Of a stretch of DNA of 64,000 nucleotides, positions 24,790 to 39,800 are shown piece by piece. Source of the DNA: Karalla daura (taxonomy: Eukaryota; Chordata; Actinopteri; Chaetodontiformes; Leiognathidae); assembly GCA_029224185.1 (NCBI GenBank), contig CM055205.1, positions 14,145,961 to 14,209,960 of the forward strand. The letters run 5' to 3'. How positions within the stretch are numbered: the stretch's first letter is position 1; every line of letters begins with the position of its first letter. The notes beneath the pieces were generated by a model. The model had not been told where the DNA came from. It was given only the letters and a program-made list of their open reading frames with translations, and did not search any database. Made by a program: the position numbers and the translations under genes.

Positions 24790-27700
24790 GCAGTGGTGAT
24801 TAGGGCTGTATTGGAATGTTAATGAGCCACTGGCCCGGCCTTCAGCAGTGAGGTATTCAGGTCACGACACGGAAAGCACTCCGAAACAACGGCTATGAGC
24901 TATTATAGCGGCACGGTGACGTCCGGCCTTATTATTTCTATCCACGTCCACAAAGAGATCATAAACGTTCCTCCCTGGAAATGACAGGAGATTATGGTCA
25001 TGGACATGGTCACTTTGACCGTGTGAAATATATCCTGGGTATTTCTGCTCCAGCAGCAATAATCCGGTTTTAAATCTCCATGGTTTTCTATTTTCTCTCA
25101 TTCAAATATATTACATTTAGGGATATTATTACTATTACAACACACAGATTTCTACTTTATTCACATTGTTACTGGGTTTTCATATTTTAGTGTTAATATT
25201 TAACCTGAAATGTATATTTTGCCCAAAAATGCCCATTTGTACATATAACTGCTTGCATCATTTCAGTTTATTTTAGCACATTTGATATAACTCCTCCCTC
25301 ATTGTTGGATATTTTCTTTTTTCAGGTCTTGTATTTGCATGGGAACACATTGAAAGCAACACACTGTGCATGCACTCTGCATTAATCCAAAAGTCTGTTT
25401 GTTTGGGGGTTGCATGCTGTCCATTTGTGGGTATGAACAGTTGTGCGTTCGACTGCGTGTCAGCAGGGGGTTTGAGAATCTGCGCGTAAATCCTGAGTTG
25501 GCGTGTTGGCGACAAATCCTCCGGTCCATCAGGAGAGGGCGTGGGGGTTGGTTAAAAGTGAAGGAAGGTGAAGGCCGGCCGTCTGGAGCTCAGTGGTAAG
25601 TAACCATGGCTCGCTCTATAATATAGGATAACCCTCGGCCAGGGTCAAAATCATTATCATCCTGCACACAGACAAAGAATTACAGGCCTGTCTGTCTCTC
25701 CATATGTGAGATCAGCAGCATGCATTCATGAAATACATCTGTGACAGTCTACAGCAGAGATAATCAAATCATCCAGATTATTACTGCCAAGAGGCAACTA
25801 TAAATATGTGGGAAAAAGTGACTCAGAACACGCCAAAACGCAAATAGTACAGTTGGAGGAGAAAGGAAGAAAGGACGATTTACGACATGCAAAAGCAAGG
25901 AAAAGGTAGACTGGAGGGAAGAGGGGAGGAGGAGAAAGGAAGGGAAGGAAAGGAAAGTGACCACTGAGTACAGGCTCGTGTCTGATTTTCAGGCCAATTG
26001 CTTCTTTGTAATCAAAGCAGTGGAGACAAATGAGAGAGAGCAGAAGTCACAGAATTCCCCTTCTAAGAATACATTCTTTTATATATTCTTCTAAGAATGC
26101 ACAAACATGCATGCATGTCTGTGCCGTGACATCTGGGTAAAATGTAGATGCCGAACCTTTGCTGAGCTCGTGCAGCTGATTGAAAAGGTTCATGTGAGGG
26201 CTCTGGTTGTCACACTCAGCTGTCTCACACACTTATGTCAGAGATCAATCTGACACAATCAGACAAATGCCCTGCTGGAGTCACACTCCTGGCTCAGCCA
26301 CAACTCCTATTTTCAAACTGCCACTTTGGTCTGAGGTCCTTTGCTCCCAGATCTCTAGGTTTCCCTGGAAATCAAGTGGCTACTCATGGATGCAGGGCTC
26401 CGCTCCGTCCAGCCCTCCAGGGCCGACAGGGTTGTTTTCCGTCTGTCACGTGTTCACGTTCATGGTCTTAATCAGGCCCCAAGTGGGGCTGTCAGGGTAA
26501 CCTTTACCAAACCGTCTGCTGGCCATCAGGAGCATGTCAGCGGCAGTGATAAGCGTTAAACTTGGCTGGATTCATCCTGGCCATCAGTCAGGTGCCAAAA
26601 CGTGACCCCGTGGCATTTGAATTAGTCGGTGTTTATACAGTACAAGCAAAGTAAATAAAGGTAAATGTCCTTTTTGTTTCAGTTTCTAATGCTGGAGTTA
26701 GAGCTGTGAGACTCTTCATCTTGGGCTTGATATTGAGCTTAGCTTGTAATAATGCTACATATTGTACATAATATGCATATAAATAATACATCATAGCCTC
26801 TGATCAAGTCCCAATGATGTAACTTTATGAGGAACCATGGATGGAAAAGACAATCAGACTATTATATATCAGACAAGTTTTTCCTCACTTGTACTTTTTC
26901 CTTGAAGCTCTTCAAGTTTATTCCCTTTGTTTAACAGGATGTTTTGTGCTTTTTTTTTGGTTTGTTTTGGTCTTGGACTCAGGTATAGAGTTCAGAGCTG
27001 CTGGATATGAAGGCTCCAGTCCTGTCAGGCTTTAGGTAAGGGTTTACTCTTTACCAATCAGGATGAAGCTACATTTAGCATCTATCTTCTTACCTGTGGA
27101 ATAAACTCCCTGAGGGCTAAAAACATGCTTATTTACTGCAGCTTTCCTGTAGTGTCTGCTTGATTTTAAATGGCATTTTAATGTTTAGGATGTTGATGTG
27201 TGTGATGTAACTGATTGTATTATACAAATCCACTGTTGTTAATGCATCCCCTCGCCTTTGTAAAGCAGTTTGAATTGCCGTGTGTATGAATGGCACCATA
27301 CAAACAAACTTGCCTTGCATTGCCCCCATTGAAGAGACAGGCTCACATACCAGCATCAGTGTCGTCATGGCAATCACCTAATTGTTGCTAACAAAAGTCT
27401 CGTCAATATCATTGCCCTGCCGCTCCAGTGTAAACAGAGTGTGACACGCTAAATAATCAATGGGCCATTTTCCCACCGACTCCAGCTGTCCTCACACAGC
27501 CTGTCCTGAGTGACGGTGCATTCAGGCTGGAAATGATCCAAACAAATCACTCTCACCTTTGACCTCAAGGCCAAACAATACGGGCGACTGACAACTACAT
27601 CTCTCTCTGGAGAGACAGTGCAACAAACACAAACTGGGAAGATGACACGTCCCCGGATCTGATGGTCCCCAGCGCGGAGATTGAGCTGAGACTGAGTGGT

Positions 27701-30700
27701 AAGTGATCTCGACTGAAGGCTCTGACTGTCCACGTGTCTCGCTGGTCACTCTCCCTTGTTTTTTTCCCTGGCCCCAGGTTTTATTATTGTCGCACAAAGC
27801 AGCTGAAACACTCACTGGGATGTGTCATTGTGGCTTGTGTGTCTGCTTGTGTTGGGCGTGTGTGCATGTGTGTGTGTGTGTGTGTGTGTGCACATGCCCA
27901 TGTGTAGGCCAGGCCCTGGGTTAGCAGACAGACAGACGAAGGACGGACAGAAAGGCACATTTCATTTATAGTTCCGCTCAGAGTTTTACTGTTTTGTTTT
28001 GGAGAACCCGTCGTTCTCGTCCACACCGTTTCACCATGACCTCACGTAACCCTTCACAAGGGCCCAACACAGTAGTTCCAATATCATTTCATTAAAGAGA
28101 AAACAGATCTGATATGATTTGCCGTTATGAATTAAAATTCAGTTATAATGCACAAGCTGTAAATGTATTTAAAAAAAGGAAAAGTTTATGTACAGAACTA
28201 AAGAGTGCTGTTTATAGAGCTCCACCAAAGAGAATGACAAGGACGCACTTCATACCGACTGTGGCATAGCTCCACATCATCCGTTGTGGGTTCATTTGTA
28301 AACACTTTTAAAATGTACACTAACATCCAATCAGTGCATTTGTTTCTGAAAACAAAATCACCATCTGAACCAGCAGGTGCCCGTAGTTTGTGGTTGACAT
28401 TCAGCAAGACGAAACAGAAAACTTTGGGTTTCAGGAGTCGACCATTTCGTTCTGTCTGTGTGGAACCTTCTTGACTCCGTTCTTTGTTTTCACTGGTGTA
28501 ACTTCTGTTTCTCTTCCCTTGCTCTGATTTGCTCAACAGCCCAATCAGAGAGATGTGCAAACAGGTGCGCCGATTGTCACTTTTACAGGACTTTACTAGA
28601 CTCTCTAAATGAGGACCCAAGATGTCATCTGTTGCATGTACAACATTTCTAAGGCTGGGTCCTGAGTATAAATCTGAATTAAACGGACCCATTAACCTGT
28701 ATGTGCATTAGCACACGTGTGCATGTGTGTGGGCGTGTCCTGGCCGGGGAAACAGGGATTCCCCCGCGGCCGAGGCCGTGTGCTTAGGCGTGCAGGAGTG
28801 GTCAGATCCCTCCCTCCCTTCCTCCCATAATGAGATTAGTGCTGTGACCCTTCAGCTTTGAGTAATCCCTCAACATTTACTGCACCATCTACACATCTCC
28901 AAACAGAAAAACAACAGGGCCAGCTCAGGGTACACTGGGCCTCATCCACTGCAATTACACTCAAAACCACACTTGCTTGGTTGTACTGCTTCAACACATC
29001 GAATGCGTAAAAAAAAAAGAAGAAATCAGACGGTTCTGAGTTTGAAGTCGATCTCAGATTTAGTGGTTTTAGCTGAGGACTGCAACGGTCTACTACTACT
29101 ACGCTTAATCCTCAGAGTTAACAATAAGCATCCAGCTCAGCAGATGTTTCTTTAAGACCACCTGGATAAATAAACAGCGCTGCGAAGGTGAGAGAGTCCC
29201 AGGAATTGGTTTGGCATCCAGCACAGGAGCATCTTGAACAGTCAGCAGTTTGATGATTTAGCAGCTAAAAAAAAAATGCAACATGCTGAATTTCCCTAAA
29301 GCGTTTGTTAAGACTGTGGACGTACATCCACCAGGTGACACGAACACAACTCCATGAACGCTCTTTTCGCTCTTTGTCTGCAGAATGTGCAACTTGGTAA
29401 CGTGTCAAGTATCGAATCATCCCTCGTGAGTGGAAATAATGTTATTGCACAAAACATTAAGTCGATGTCGAATAATAAAGTAGAGGCTGACACCTCAGGC
29501 ACGGCTGCAGGGTCTCTCATGGTCTCAAAGGTCTCCAGGCTTCCCTATAAAGTCAAATTGAGTGATTTTAGCCATAGGGGGTGTGTAAGTAAATGAAGGA
29601 AGTAAATGTATGTGAATGCAGCTTGCTTTAGCCACACCTGGCTTAACGCTGGTGCCAAAACATGCATCTCCAAAACTCCCCCAAATCAATCACAGCTGCC
29701 ATTTGCAAGCTGTCCCACACTCTATGGAAGTAAGTAAGAGAGATTAAATAGAACCATCTGCTTAATCATTTCCCCTTTTCTAATCTTTTTCCCAGCCATT
29801 GCTTCCACGTTGAGACTAAATAAGATATTGAAAAACTGAGCCGAAAAGATGAATTAAACAAACAGAGCCTTGTCTACACTGTACTAAACCCTGTTCTACA
29901 GTGGGTGCTTAGATGGGGCGGGGGGAATTATTTTAGTGTGGCACATCTATGTGGGGTTACAGGATATTTACAGATAAGCACACACACCGAGGTCAAGCTA
30001 AGGTAATAGTTTTCAGGATGGTACGACTGTCTGTGGGTCAGACATCAGTGGGGCGGGTCACAGCTGGTGGGACTGCACTTTAAGCCCGGTTAGAAACCCG
30101 CTGACTCGTGTTTCTGGAGGATTTCATTGCACCCCTCTAAAAAAGCCCCCCGCGCGGCTGTCTGGGCCAATCAGTCAGCTGGCTCCTAAACTGGGTCTTC
30201 GGTGGGATCTAAAATAAAGAAGTGAGAGGGGCATGAAGAGCAATGGCACGCCGCAGAGCCGCATTTAATCCCAGGAAGTCTTTCACCTCCCTCCGCACTG
30301 GTATCGCGCTAAATATAGGAGGGCAGGGTATCAAACATACTGTAACAAACCTAGATACGGGGTTCAATCGTTCTTCAGGTCATGCAGGGCACTGTCTAGA
30401 GAAAGTGACCTCAAACAGAAAGGTGAAAGCTTGATTGATTCCCAATGCAAATTCACATATGACAGCAATTTCTGTTAATTATTCCTGTCAAGCGTATCAG
30501 GGAGTCGCAGGATTTTCACACCACTGGTAAATCTGTGTTCGCTTGTTTGAAGACGCAGAGGTCCGCACTCCCCCTCCGTACCCACGTGCAGTGGGTGGTA
30601 TTTTCTCTCCCGTGTGCACACATGTGCCTGCGCTGGCACGTCCATTAATCTGGAGTTAAAAGAATAAATACTCCATCAATCTGTCATAATGGAATAAAGT

Positions 30701-30901
30701 TTGGACAATAATGCACGATTTCAGTCTCATGTCAAGTGAAGTGAAAAGGAAAAGTTGGCAGGCAGCAAAGGCCAAGCTGTGCAGGACAACTCGGTTATTT
30801 TGCGACTGTCTATTTTTTGTCTGTTGGTCTTGGCCTCTGGTATGAGCACTGGAGGCTGCTGATGGCACAGATGACGTTGAGTCCACATGAGTTCTGTGTG
30901 T

Positions 30902-30996
<95 letters not shown>

Positions 30997-31101
30997 AAAG
31001 CAGTCAGGGAGAGTGAGACCTCCACGGTTTCACTGTGGGATTCGTGAGATTTAAAGAATGGCTACAGACACAGACAGAGATTACCCCAGGTTCAGCAATG
31101 A

Positions 31102-31146
<45 letters not shown>

Positions 31147-31322
31147 GACAACGGATGCCTAAATGCAAACGTACTGTGAATGGAAACACTTGGGAGTAAA
31201 TGAAAACAAACTTTTATATGAATGTCATAAATCCACCCCAGTGGAAACAAATGGCCACTGTATTTTAGAGTTAACACAGTGATATACAGGACATGCAACA
31301 TACCTACTTACACACCATGACA

Positions 31323-31356
<34 letters not shown>

Positions 31357-31460
31357 GTTAAACATCTCCAGACTGTAACCTTGAACCCTCATGAAGGACA
31401 TCAGCTGTGAAACAAGCTCTGAAGCAGATGTCCTCTGGAAGAACACTTACTTCCACGCTT

Positions 31461-31513
<53 letters not shown>

Positions 31514-33321
31514 TACAGCATGTCCCAACACAGTCCAAGACCAGAACATGCCCTGTGCCCTTCACGTGCCCCTGGCACCTCTGAATTAGCTCACAAACAC
31601 ACTCACAGAAATAGTTGCCCTACAACACAAACACAAATACAGAAAGGCACCCTGTGCTACCACGGCGATGACAGGTCAGATCCTGAGAGGCAGTTACAGT
31701 GCTGCTCTATACGCACACACACACACACAGTCTACATTAATACCCTGTGCCACAGGGTCAGAGGACAAGAAATGAACTGATAGAAACACTGTGTACAACA
31801 TGGTATATAGATTAAAAACGTGTTTGTTTTTGGTACAATAGTTTTATTTTAACCTTGTAAACAAAAACGGATATGTTTTCAATGCGTGTTTCTAGATTTG
31901 ACCTGCATGTTTTATTCTGCACAGCAGAAAAGGCCAGCAATCACAGGTCTAAGGTTAATGAGAAGTTACAGTCTGCTGCAGCCAGTTAGTTTGGATTAGC
32001 ATGAGGGCTGGACACAGAGGGGAACAGCTTGCAAGGATCAGACCTGAAGGCTGCAAAACCACCATCTAGAAACCTCCAAAATTCACTTAATAAGTCCAAA
32101 GGAGCCTCAAACCTGAGATCCATTAAAACTCCAATGATACTGTTTTATTATTAAACCTGCTATCTTTTAGAGAGCAGTTGCAAACTGTTTTTAATAAAGC
32201 AGATAAACACGTTTCCCACACTGTTCCTTTAAATGCAAAACAGACAAAAAAAAGACACTGAACCCTGCAACGATCAACATTTCCACACTTTTAGTGATGC
32301 GTTTTTTCCTTCAGTCCAAACTTTGTCCAATTTTTTCCCATGCACGTGATTTTGACGCCACAGAGCTGGGCCGTACATGCATGCATTTCATCTGTGATGG
32401 TGCATTGTATCGAAGCGTGACCTGGTTTAGCGCAGCCTGCAGCCCGACACAAATGCTGACTGTGGGAAATATTGTGGTGCTCAATCCCACATACAGGCGT
32501 GCACGTGTGAAACAAGCATCCAGTGTTTTCCCTCACTCTCCCCTCATCCTTTGTCAGTCTCTCTCTCTCTCTGTCTCTCACTCCTCATGCTGGCTCTGTC
32601 ATGTCATTGTTAACTGACGGGACTGGAAACCAGAGCTTTCCATAGGTAGATTTTGAAGTGTTATCCTCAGAGCGAGAACCAATTCTCACATAATACCTCA
32701 TAATGAGTGAGCCAAACGATCGCATACAGGCAGTTTAAGTGTCTAAAGTGCCCCGTAACGACTTTGAAAGTGTAATTTGGCAGTGTTTGGATTAAGCTTG
32801 TAGGAGAAAAAAAAGAAGAAAAAAAAAAGAGTCTAACAAATCAGAGAGCGGAAGACAGACATAAAAGAGGGGGGAGAAAAGAGGCACAGTGAGAAAGGCA
32901 AACACTGTAGAAACAGACGGAGAAACCATAGTAAGACTAACTGCAGCCTGAGCGAGTAAACAGAGGAGATACTGGAGGATATGTGCTGCTTGCTGAGTGG
33001 ATTAGCCCGGTGAAATCTCGCTCTGACTCATACCACACTTGCCTGTTATTATACTCCTCCCTTGCTTGTGTGTGTGTGTGTGTGAGTGTGTCTGTGTGTG
33101 CGTTGGCATATTTCCGTGTGCGCTCCCTAATACAGCAGGCACGACGACAAAAACTACTGTATACGGGAGTTATGGCACGGACGGTGTATTTACAGACAGA
33201 GACCATATCATTTCTTGTTGCTCTTGGCTTTCGGGGTACGTTACATAAATGATGACAGAAGCCCCATTAACTCACTAAGAGTATATGTTATTTTCAATGT
33301 GGACGTAAATAAATTGCTCCA

Positions 33322-33410
<89 letters not shown>

Positions 33411-33820
33411 TTAATAGAGATGTAAGATGGTTGCTACAGTCTTGGGTGCAAATCGTGAGCTACCTCGGGGGCATATGGGAAATGAGTGACTATCCTACAT
33501 AAAATAAGACAAGTTATACTGTATAACAGTGTGAAAGGTGTGTGTATGCACCGGCTGGGGGGGCTGAAGTTAAATCTGTTCTCACTCCATCCAAGTTACT
33601 CTGTAATAAAACTACGACGGTGTTCCTATCTCAATCTCGATTTAGCCTGAACCCACTTTTATTCTTGAACTTTCTGCTCACCTGTAAGTCAGTGGAGCAC
33701 AGCCATGTGACATAACTTGGTGCTCTGTCTGGCAGGTGCATTTCCTCCTTGCTTTGTTTTCCCCTTGTGTTTCCTTCCCTAAGTGATTCACCATTTCCCT
33801 GGAAATCGTCCCTCTCCCCC

Positions 33821-33862
<42 letters not shown>

Positions 33863-36800
33863 TCACACAGCCCCTAAACCCATCATCTCTAAAACCCCAT
33901 GGCTGGATCGGAGGCCAAGCCCACAGATTCTCCAGTGTGTGTTCTGGATGTTTAGCTTGCGGTAATTGTAATGTTTTATTGCATTATGTAATAGTTTCAA
34001 AATGATTAAAACAGACCGGCCGGAGGGGTTTGCGCAGGCACACTGGATTGCAAATGAACAAGCCCCAGACACAACACACATACACACGTAGACGCACACG
34101 TAGTAGATATATTTCTAACCTTCTTCCAGTAAGCGCAAAACCCCAAACAGCAGCGTGCCGCGCCACAGCGCAACGGTCGGGCTGCTCGTCTTTGTCAGCG
34201 TAACCGGAGCCCAGGGAAAACCCTGCCACATCCACAGAAACACAGCGACGTGCAGAGAGCACCCACACCACACCGCACCGCAGCGAAACCCAGAGCTGGA
34301 TTACACAGCAAAACCATAAAAATCCATAAATAATCCCATCGCAGTTTCACTGCACATTATGGAACTGTGAGGCGGCGGCGGCATCGTTTCTGCTCCGATC
34401 TCAACGTCAGAGGGCTGATGGACCGAGCCACGGGTCCGAAACCTATTACTTATAAGTGTGGGAAAAAAGAAAGACCAGGCCAGTTTTATTTACAGGTTAA
34501 AGACAACAGTAAGGAATGGAGAACAGCTGCCGGGTAGATGTTAGTTACAGGCGTTTCTCTGCTGCGAGCCGCTGCTCTAAAGTTATTCCACTGCTTCCAG
34601 GGCTCTACACCTCCATCCCCAATGCCTCGTCAGGCCATCTCTCCATCTCCCACAGCAGTAACTAACGCATGACTCATGTGGGCGCAATGCTCGCAAGTCG
34701 CTCCTCAGGGTCTCAGCTGCTGGTGAGGGTAGAGGGGAAACTATGCGAGTGATTTTCTCCTTCCATCTTTCTCTCCCCGTCTGAAACGCAGAAGACGAAA
34801 GAGACGTCCTGTTTTGTGAGAGCGCGACTGCCGAGAGGAAAATGCTGCCTTACTGCCGACTTGCAGAGGAGGTCACGCTCTGATAAAACAGCGAGTGACT
34901 GACAGGTCCCGCACTGGTCTTGCAGGTTTCGATGGGGACGGCAAAATGCCTTTAACGAGTCGAGCGCGCACGGAGATATCAGTCTTTGAGCAAAAGCCAC
35001 AGGTGTCGCAAACAGTATGCGAAGCGGAGCCGAGTAAATATAGATCTAGCACGTGCTGGCCTGAAAAAGAAAGCAATGCGGGGGTTAAACCACTAGAGCG
35101 CACTGGTTTGGATGAAACCAGTGAGGAGATGGTGGAGGAGAAATAGGGACAGACTAATAGAGGATGAGAGGGGGAATAATGACAGATTGAAAAGTAATTT
35201 TGGTTAAGGTTAGCACAGATATTAAAGGGCAGCATGTCGGCGAAACCGTAAAGAGTTTTACAGCACGGCCACACATCCACTGCAACGCTGCCTGGGTCCC
35301 AGCTTGCCCATTACTGAGCATTATCTCCCAGTCACATCATGCCATTACCAGGCCTTATCTCCCACAGCAGGGGGGGGCGGGCAGCACAGTAAATCGCTGT
35401 TCCAGCCAGCTGTAGTCGACTCTCCTTGTGCAGCATCTCAAGGCCGGGCTGCTGTCACTACCACTGCACCCCCATTGAGTAAAACACAAGCGAAGGGCGA
35501 GCACCGTCTCATTACCCGAGACCACCGTGTCAGTAAGCTCCTATTTACTGGGATTTTGATTTGTGTGACTATGAAGCCGTCGAATCCTCAAAATATCTCT
35601 TTACACTGTATAAATACAGTTATTGTAAGCCCGCAGTTTCGTATCAAGGGCTGTTATTACAATTTTTTTTTATTTAATCAAAGCGGCGTGAAAAAGGAAA
35701 AAAAAAAACGGCTGGACGACTGGAAGTGAAGCGAGAGAGGCAGAAGGTGGTGTGAGGACACGCGGAGTCAGTGAAAGGGGAAAGTTGAGGATAAATAAGA
35801 AGTTAGCGAGGTTTGTTATGTAACAGAACAAACCAGACGAAATCAAAGCGAGTCTACCTTCGCTCCATCACAACCTCCAGCCCCTAACCTGCCTCCTTCA
35901 CGATACTGCAGGGGGTGATTAGAGACGGATAATTGGGGCGCAGAAATCCAACAGTATAGAAGCCAATTTTTTTTTTTTAGAGAGAGAGAGTGAGGGCTAA
36001 ATTCCAGAGCTAAGTGCCAAGGGATTGAACAGGCTCCAAAACACATGCAAGGTCTTTTGTTCTGCACCCCGGCAGTCTTTTGTTTCACCTGCCGTACCTC
36101 TCATTACGGGGGGCTTTACCTGTCAGATAACATACCCCGTCTATACTTGATCACTTAAATTGCGTTAAATTACTGCATATCCTTGCACTTGAGGAGAAAC
36201 TGGGCCATGAGACCACATGGGAAACAAAAGGTTTGAGACTCTGAAAACATCCTGCTAAGTAATGTGCAGTTGTACAAATGAGAAAATTACAGTTTGAGCT
36301 CAGTCAGTGCAAATTCATCATTAATCTTTACTGTTTTCCTAACTGGGGCCACAGATTTTTTTTATTTGTCTGTCTTTTGTTAAGTGCAGAATAAGAAAAA
36401 CACAGTAACAACCCAGCAGAAGTAAGTACGCTCAAAAGTTTCCTATCATGTGCACCTCAACTCTACAGAATTCAATATCGACTTTTGAGTTTTCCACCCT
36501 GCACTTTTTGCTCACTCTCACCATTTTGAAAGCCATTTACAAACCAACCACATGCAACCTGCCCAGAACCAAACAGTACAGTTGTCTTGCGAACATGGCA
36601 GCTGAGTACATCATATTTGTTGTGCCGTTCCTGTTTATCTGAGGACAGGTGAGTCAAGGGCGGCTGGATCTGTTGGGGGCATCACAGAGGTTGAATAACT
36701 CTCCCTGCCCACCGGCCAGTCAACTCAAAACGTTTTCCCAAACAAATCAAGATGCCCTTGATTCAAGCCTCTCCAGGTAAAGTGCAGTTTATTTCCCTCG

Positions 36801-39800
36801 GCAACAGATGGAGATCAAAATAGAGACAAATCAGGTGATTATAACATTCAACAGGAGCCCAGAACTTAAAATAAAAGCTAAAAATGATCCCTTGGCAACT
36901 GATTGGTTTGAGGACTTCCACTAACTTTTATTATCTACTTTTACGATCACTGTGAGATCTCTGTATCAGTGATGAATTATATAATACTGAATCTATTCAT
37001 CCTCAGGTGAAAAACTTTTCTTATTAACTTTACTTAATACAGCAATAGGGTTTGAATCCTTGCCTTTCTCTTTGGACTTTATCTTTGGATTTTGTCCAGT
37101 CTAAAGAAATGCGTGTTTAGGTCAGTTAGAGACTTTAAATTACCCTTGTGTATGAGTATAAATGAATCAATATGAACTGGATATACTTTGATCTTTGCGC
37201 TTACTTTGAAAAAGAAAACTTGAAATAAGTCTTCAAACTCATCCACACATTGAAACTTTTCCTATTTTGGGCTGTAGACGTCATATTAGCATCTAAGCTG
37301 TGCGATAAACCACTTGTTAATTGGCATATACTGTAAATAAGCGCGAGTGTGATCACCCAGGTGTCTTCTCCCTCCCTCAATCAATCCTTTTTTCACAACT
37401 CTTGCTTCCTGTGATCTCACATTCGGCGGGTGGAGGTTCAGCGCCGCGCTGCCTTCCTTGCATGTTTCTGTGCTGTCAACACTTTCTAAAGATAACGCCC
37501 CGGCTTCAACCCCCACCCCTGGGCCACCTCTCTCCACCCGTCAGCGACAGTCCACAACGATCCTGCAGCGACGGAGTCGGGCTAAAATTAACCCTTAAAC
37601 AAGGGGTTCTGATTGTCACTCTGCTGGGACCTCAGACCACAGGATCGACCGAGAGAAAGGGAGGAAGTGCAGCCCGGGAGGCCACATGAGTGGATACTGG
37701 GAAACAGAGGAACAAATGAGAGAGGAACAGACACGTTGATGGGAAACATGACGAGGCTCGGATCAGATCTGGAGCTTAAGACACTTGGGTTACCTGCCCC
37801 GCACAAAGAAGGAAAATTCCTGTAAAGCTGACCTCAGCCTCCCTCTGGGAGCCGTGCACAGAAGAACTGGATCATTAAAGTGCCACGAAGGCTTCCACAT
37901 TTCCTGCAGAGCACTGCTTACACCAGCAGCCAGTGAGTTAGTTGCTGACCATGCCAACGTGCCCTCCTTTTCATACACAACCGAAAACTCATTAGCTCAC
38001 ACACACACACACACACTGTATCACACCCTCACTCATACACACACACACACACACACACGTGTGTCACAGAGCATCCTTAATCCCAAGTTGGCAATTCCGA
38101 CCGTTATTTGATCTTTCTGTTAGCAGGCTGCCAAGAAATGCCAACGAGAGCTGCGTTTCTCATACTTAAACTCCTCTTTTTCCAGCCTTCGAGGCCCGGA
38201 AAGGAGATAAACTGAAGAGAGGCAGCAGACCCGGAGATCTTCCCAAGAACTGACCTTAATACATCAAATCCCGATCTTTCATCAATCAGACCTGAGAGCT
38301 GATGAAGCCAGTCAGATTAGCACACTGTACATAATTAGAAAGGAATTGATCCTTTCCTGCGTTTCAATCACACCAGCCAAATAACTGTCGCAGTCAGCGA
38401 TCCATTCACTTAACTCGATCCCAGGACATCCAGTCCTAACCTAACTAATAATGAGTCGCAGATCCTTTGACGATCTACAAGCGATCTGCATCCTCGATTG
38501 TGACAGACATTTCATTTAGCGGAGAGTACGCTGACCACCATACTCAGGCGATTTGAAGGTCAAGGCCTCGGAGGATTAGAGAGCGTTAAACGGACAGATG
38601 AGTGGAAAGCTGAAGCGACTCATTGAAAGGGGGGTGGGTGGGAAATGGTCAGTAGACCTCTGAAGTGAATGGATCACTCTGACAGGCTCATGCCATCTGA
38701 TTATACAGTATGTCTGTCTAATGCAGCAGAATTACACAGTGACACTCCAGTCAGGATCTGGTCAGCATCTGTGCCCTGCTGAATGAAATCTGGGCCGTGG
38801 CCCTGAATGCAGTCTCAAAAACTCTGCCATCCAGTTTTGCTCATGTCCTTGGAAATGCATCGTGTGAGAGAGATATAGCTCTCCTCTCGCCTTGAATAAA
38901 AAGTTCTCTGCAAGTGTGAAAGTTCCCTTTGCATATTATGCTGCATGAGGCAAGCATATACATGCCTCAAGGCCTCTTCTCTTCAAAGCAGAATGAACCT
39001 TTGGAAGATCTCTGATGTCTGTCTCTAGGGTGATAATACTTTAACATCAACTTGTTATTTCAGCATCTCTATTCTAAAATGTACGACTGAAGTAATGATC
39101 TTCTTTAAACTAAACCGAGGAGCTGCACTACATCTCTACTTAACGCCATTAGTCCCACCCATATAGCGACCTTTCTTTTATCATGTTTTCAGCCAGTGAT
39201 CCTCAGATCCAGAATTAGTGCCACTATCATTGCATGGTGGATATTGTCCATGCCACAAGGAGGAATGAAGTAGAGCCCAACTAGTACTTGAACTCTGGGG
39301 CGGTTATCAACGATTCCAGACAATGATATGTAATCAAGTATAAATTGTGGCAGGATATTTTGTAGCTAAATATAACGTCCCATTATCATGCCGGCTTTGT
39401 ACCTTAATAGTGTTGCATGGGTCTGCTCACGGGGCAAAGGCAGGGCAGACACCCTGGACAAGTCACACATATTCACACACAGACATAATTCATTCTCACA
39501 ATCACACCACCTAGGTACTATTGAGGAGTCTTCAACCAATCAAAACAAGCATCTTTTTTTAACTGGAGTAACTATGGAAACTCTCCATATCTATGTGGAG
39601 AACATGCAAAATCCACACACTCCTCCAAAATGGTTCCAGTGCTGGTTCTGGGCCGGTGCTAGTACTGGTTCCAGTTCATTTTATGCTTCAGTTATGTCTG
39701 TCCCAAAGGACCACCTCCTCCGCCGCTGTCCTTTTTCAGTCCCTAGAGTCTTTCTTTAGCTTCTTCCATTGCAATTTCATGACACAACAAGAAGATTAAT

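Noticed and set aside
30810..31549. VCVCVC- and HTHTHT-type ORFs
   Set aside because: They are translations of CA/GT microsatellites.
34873..35280. 135-codon minus-strand ORF in FHOD3 intron 3
   Set aside because: It has no family resemblance and no splice or promoter context, and its length is expected by chance in GC-moderate intron.
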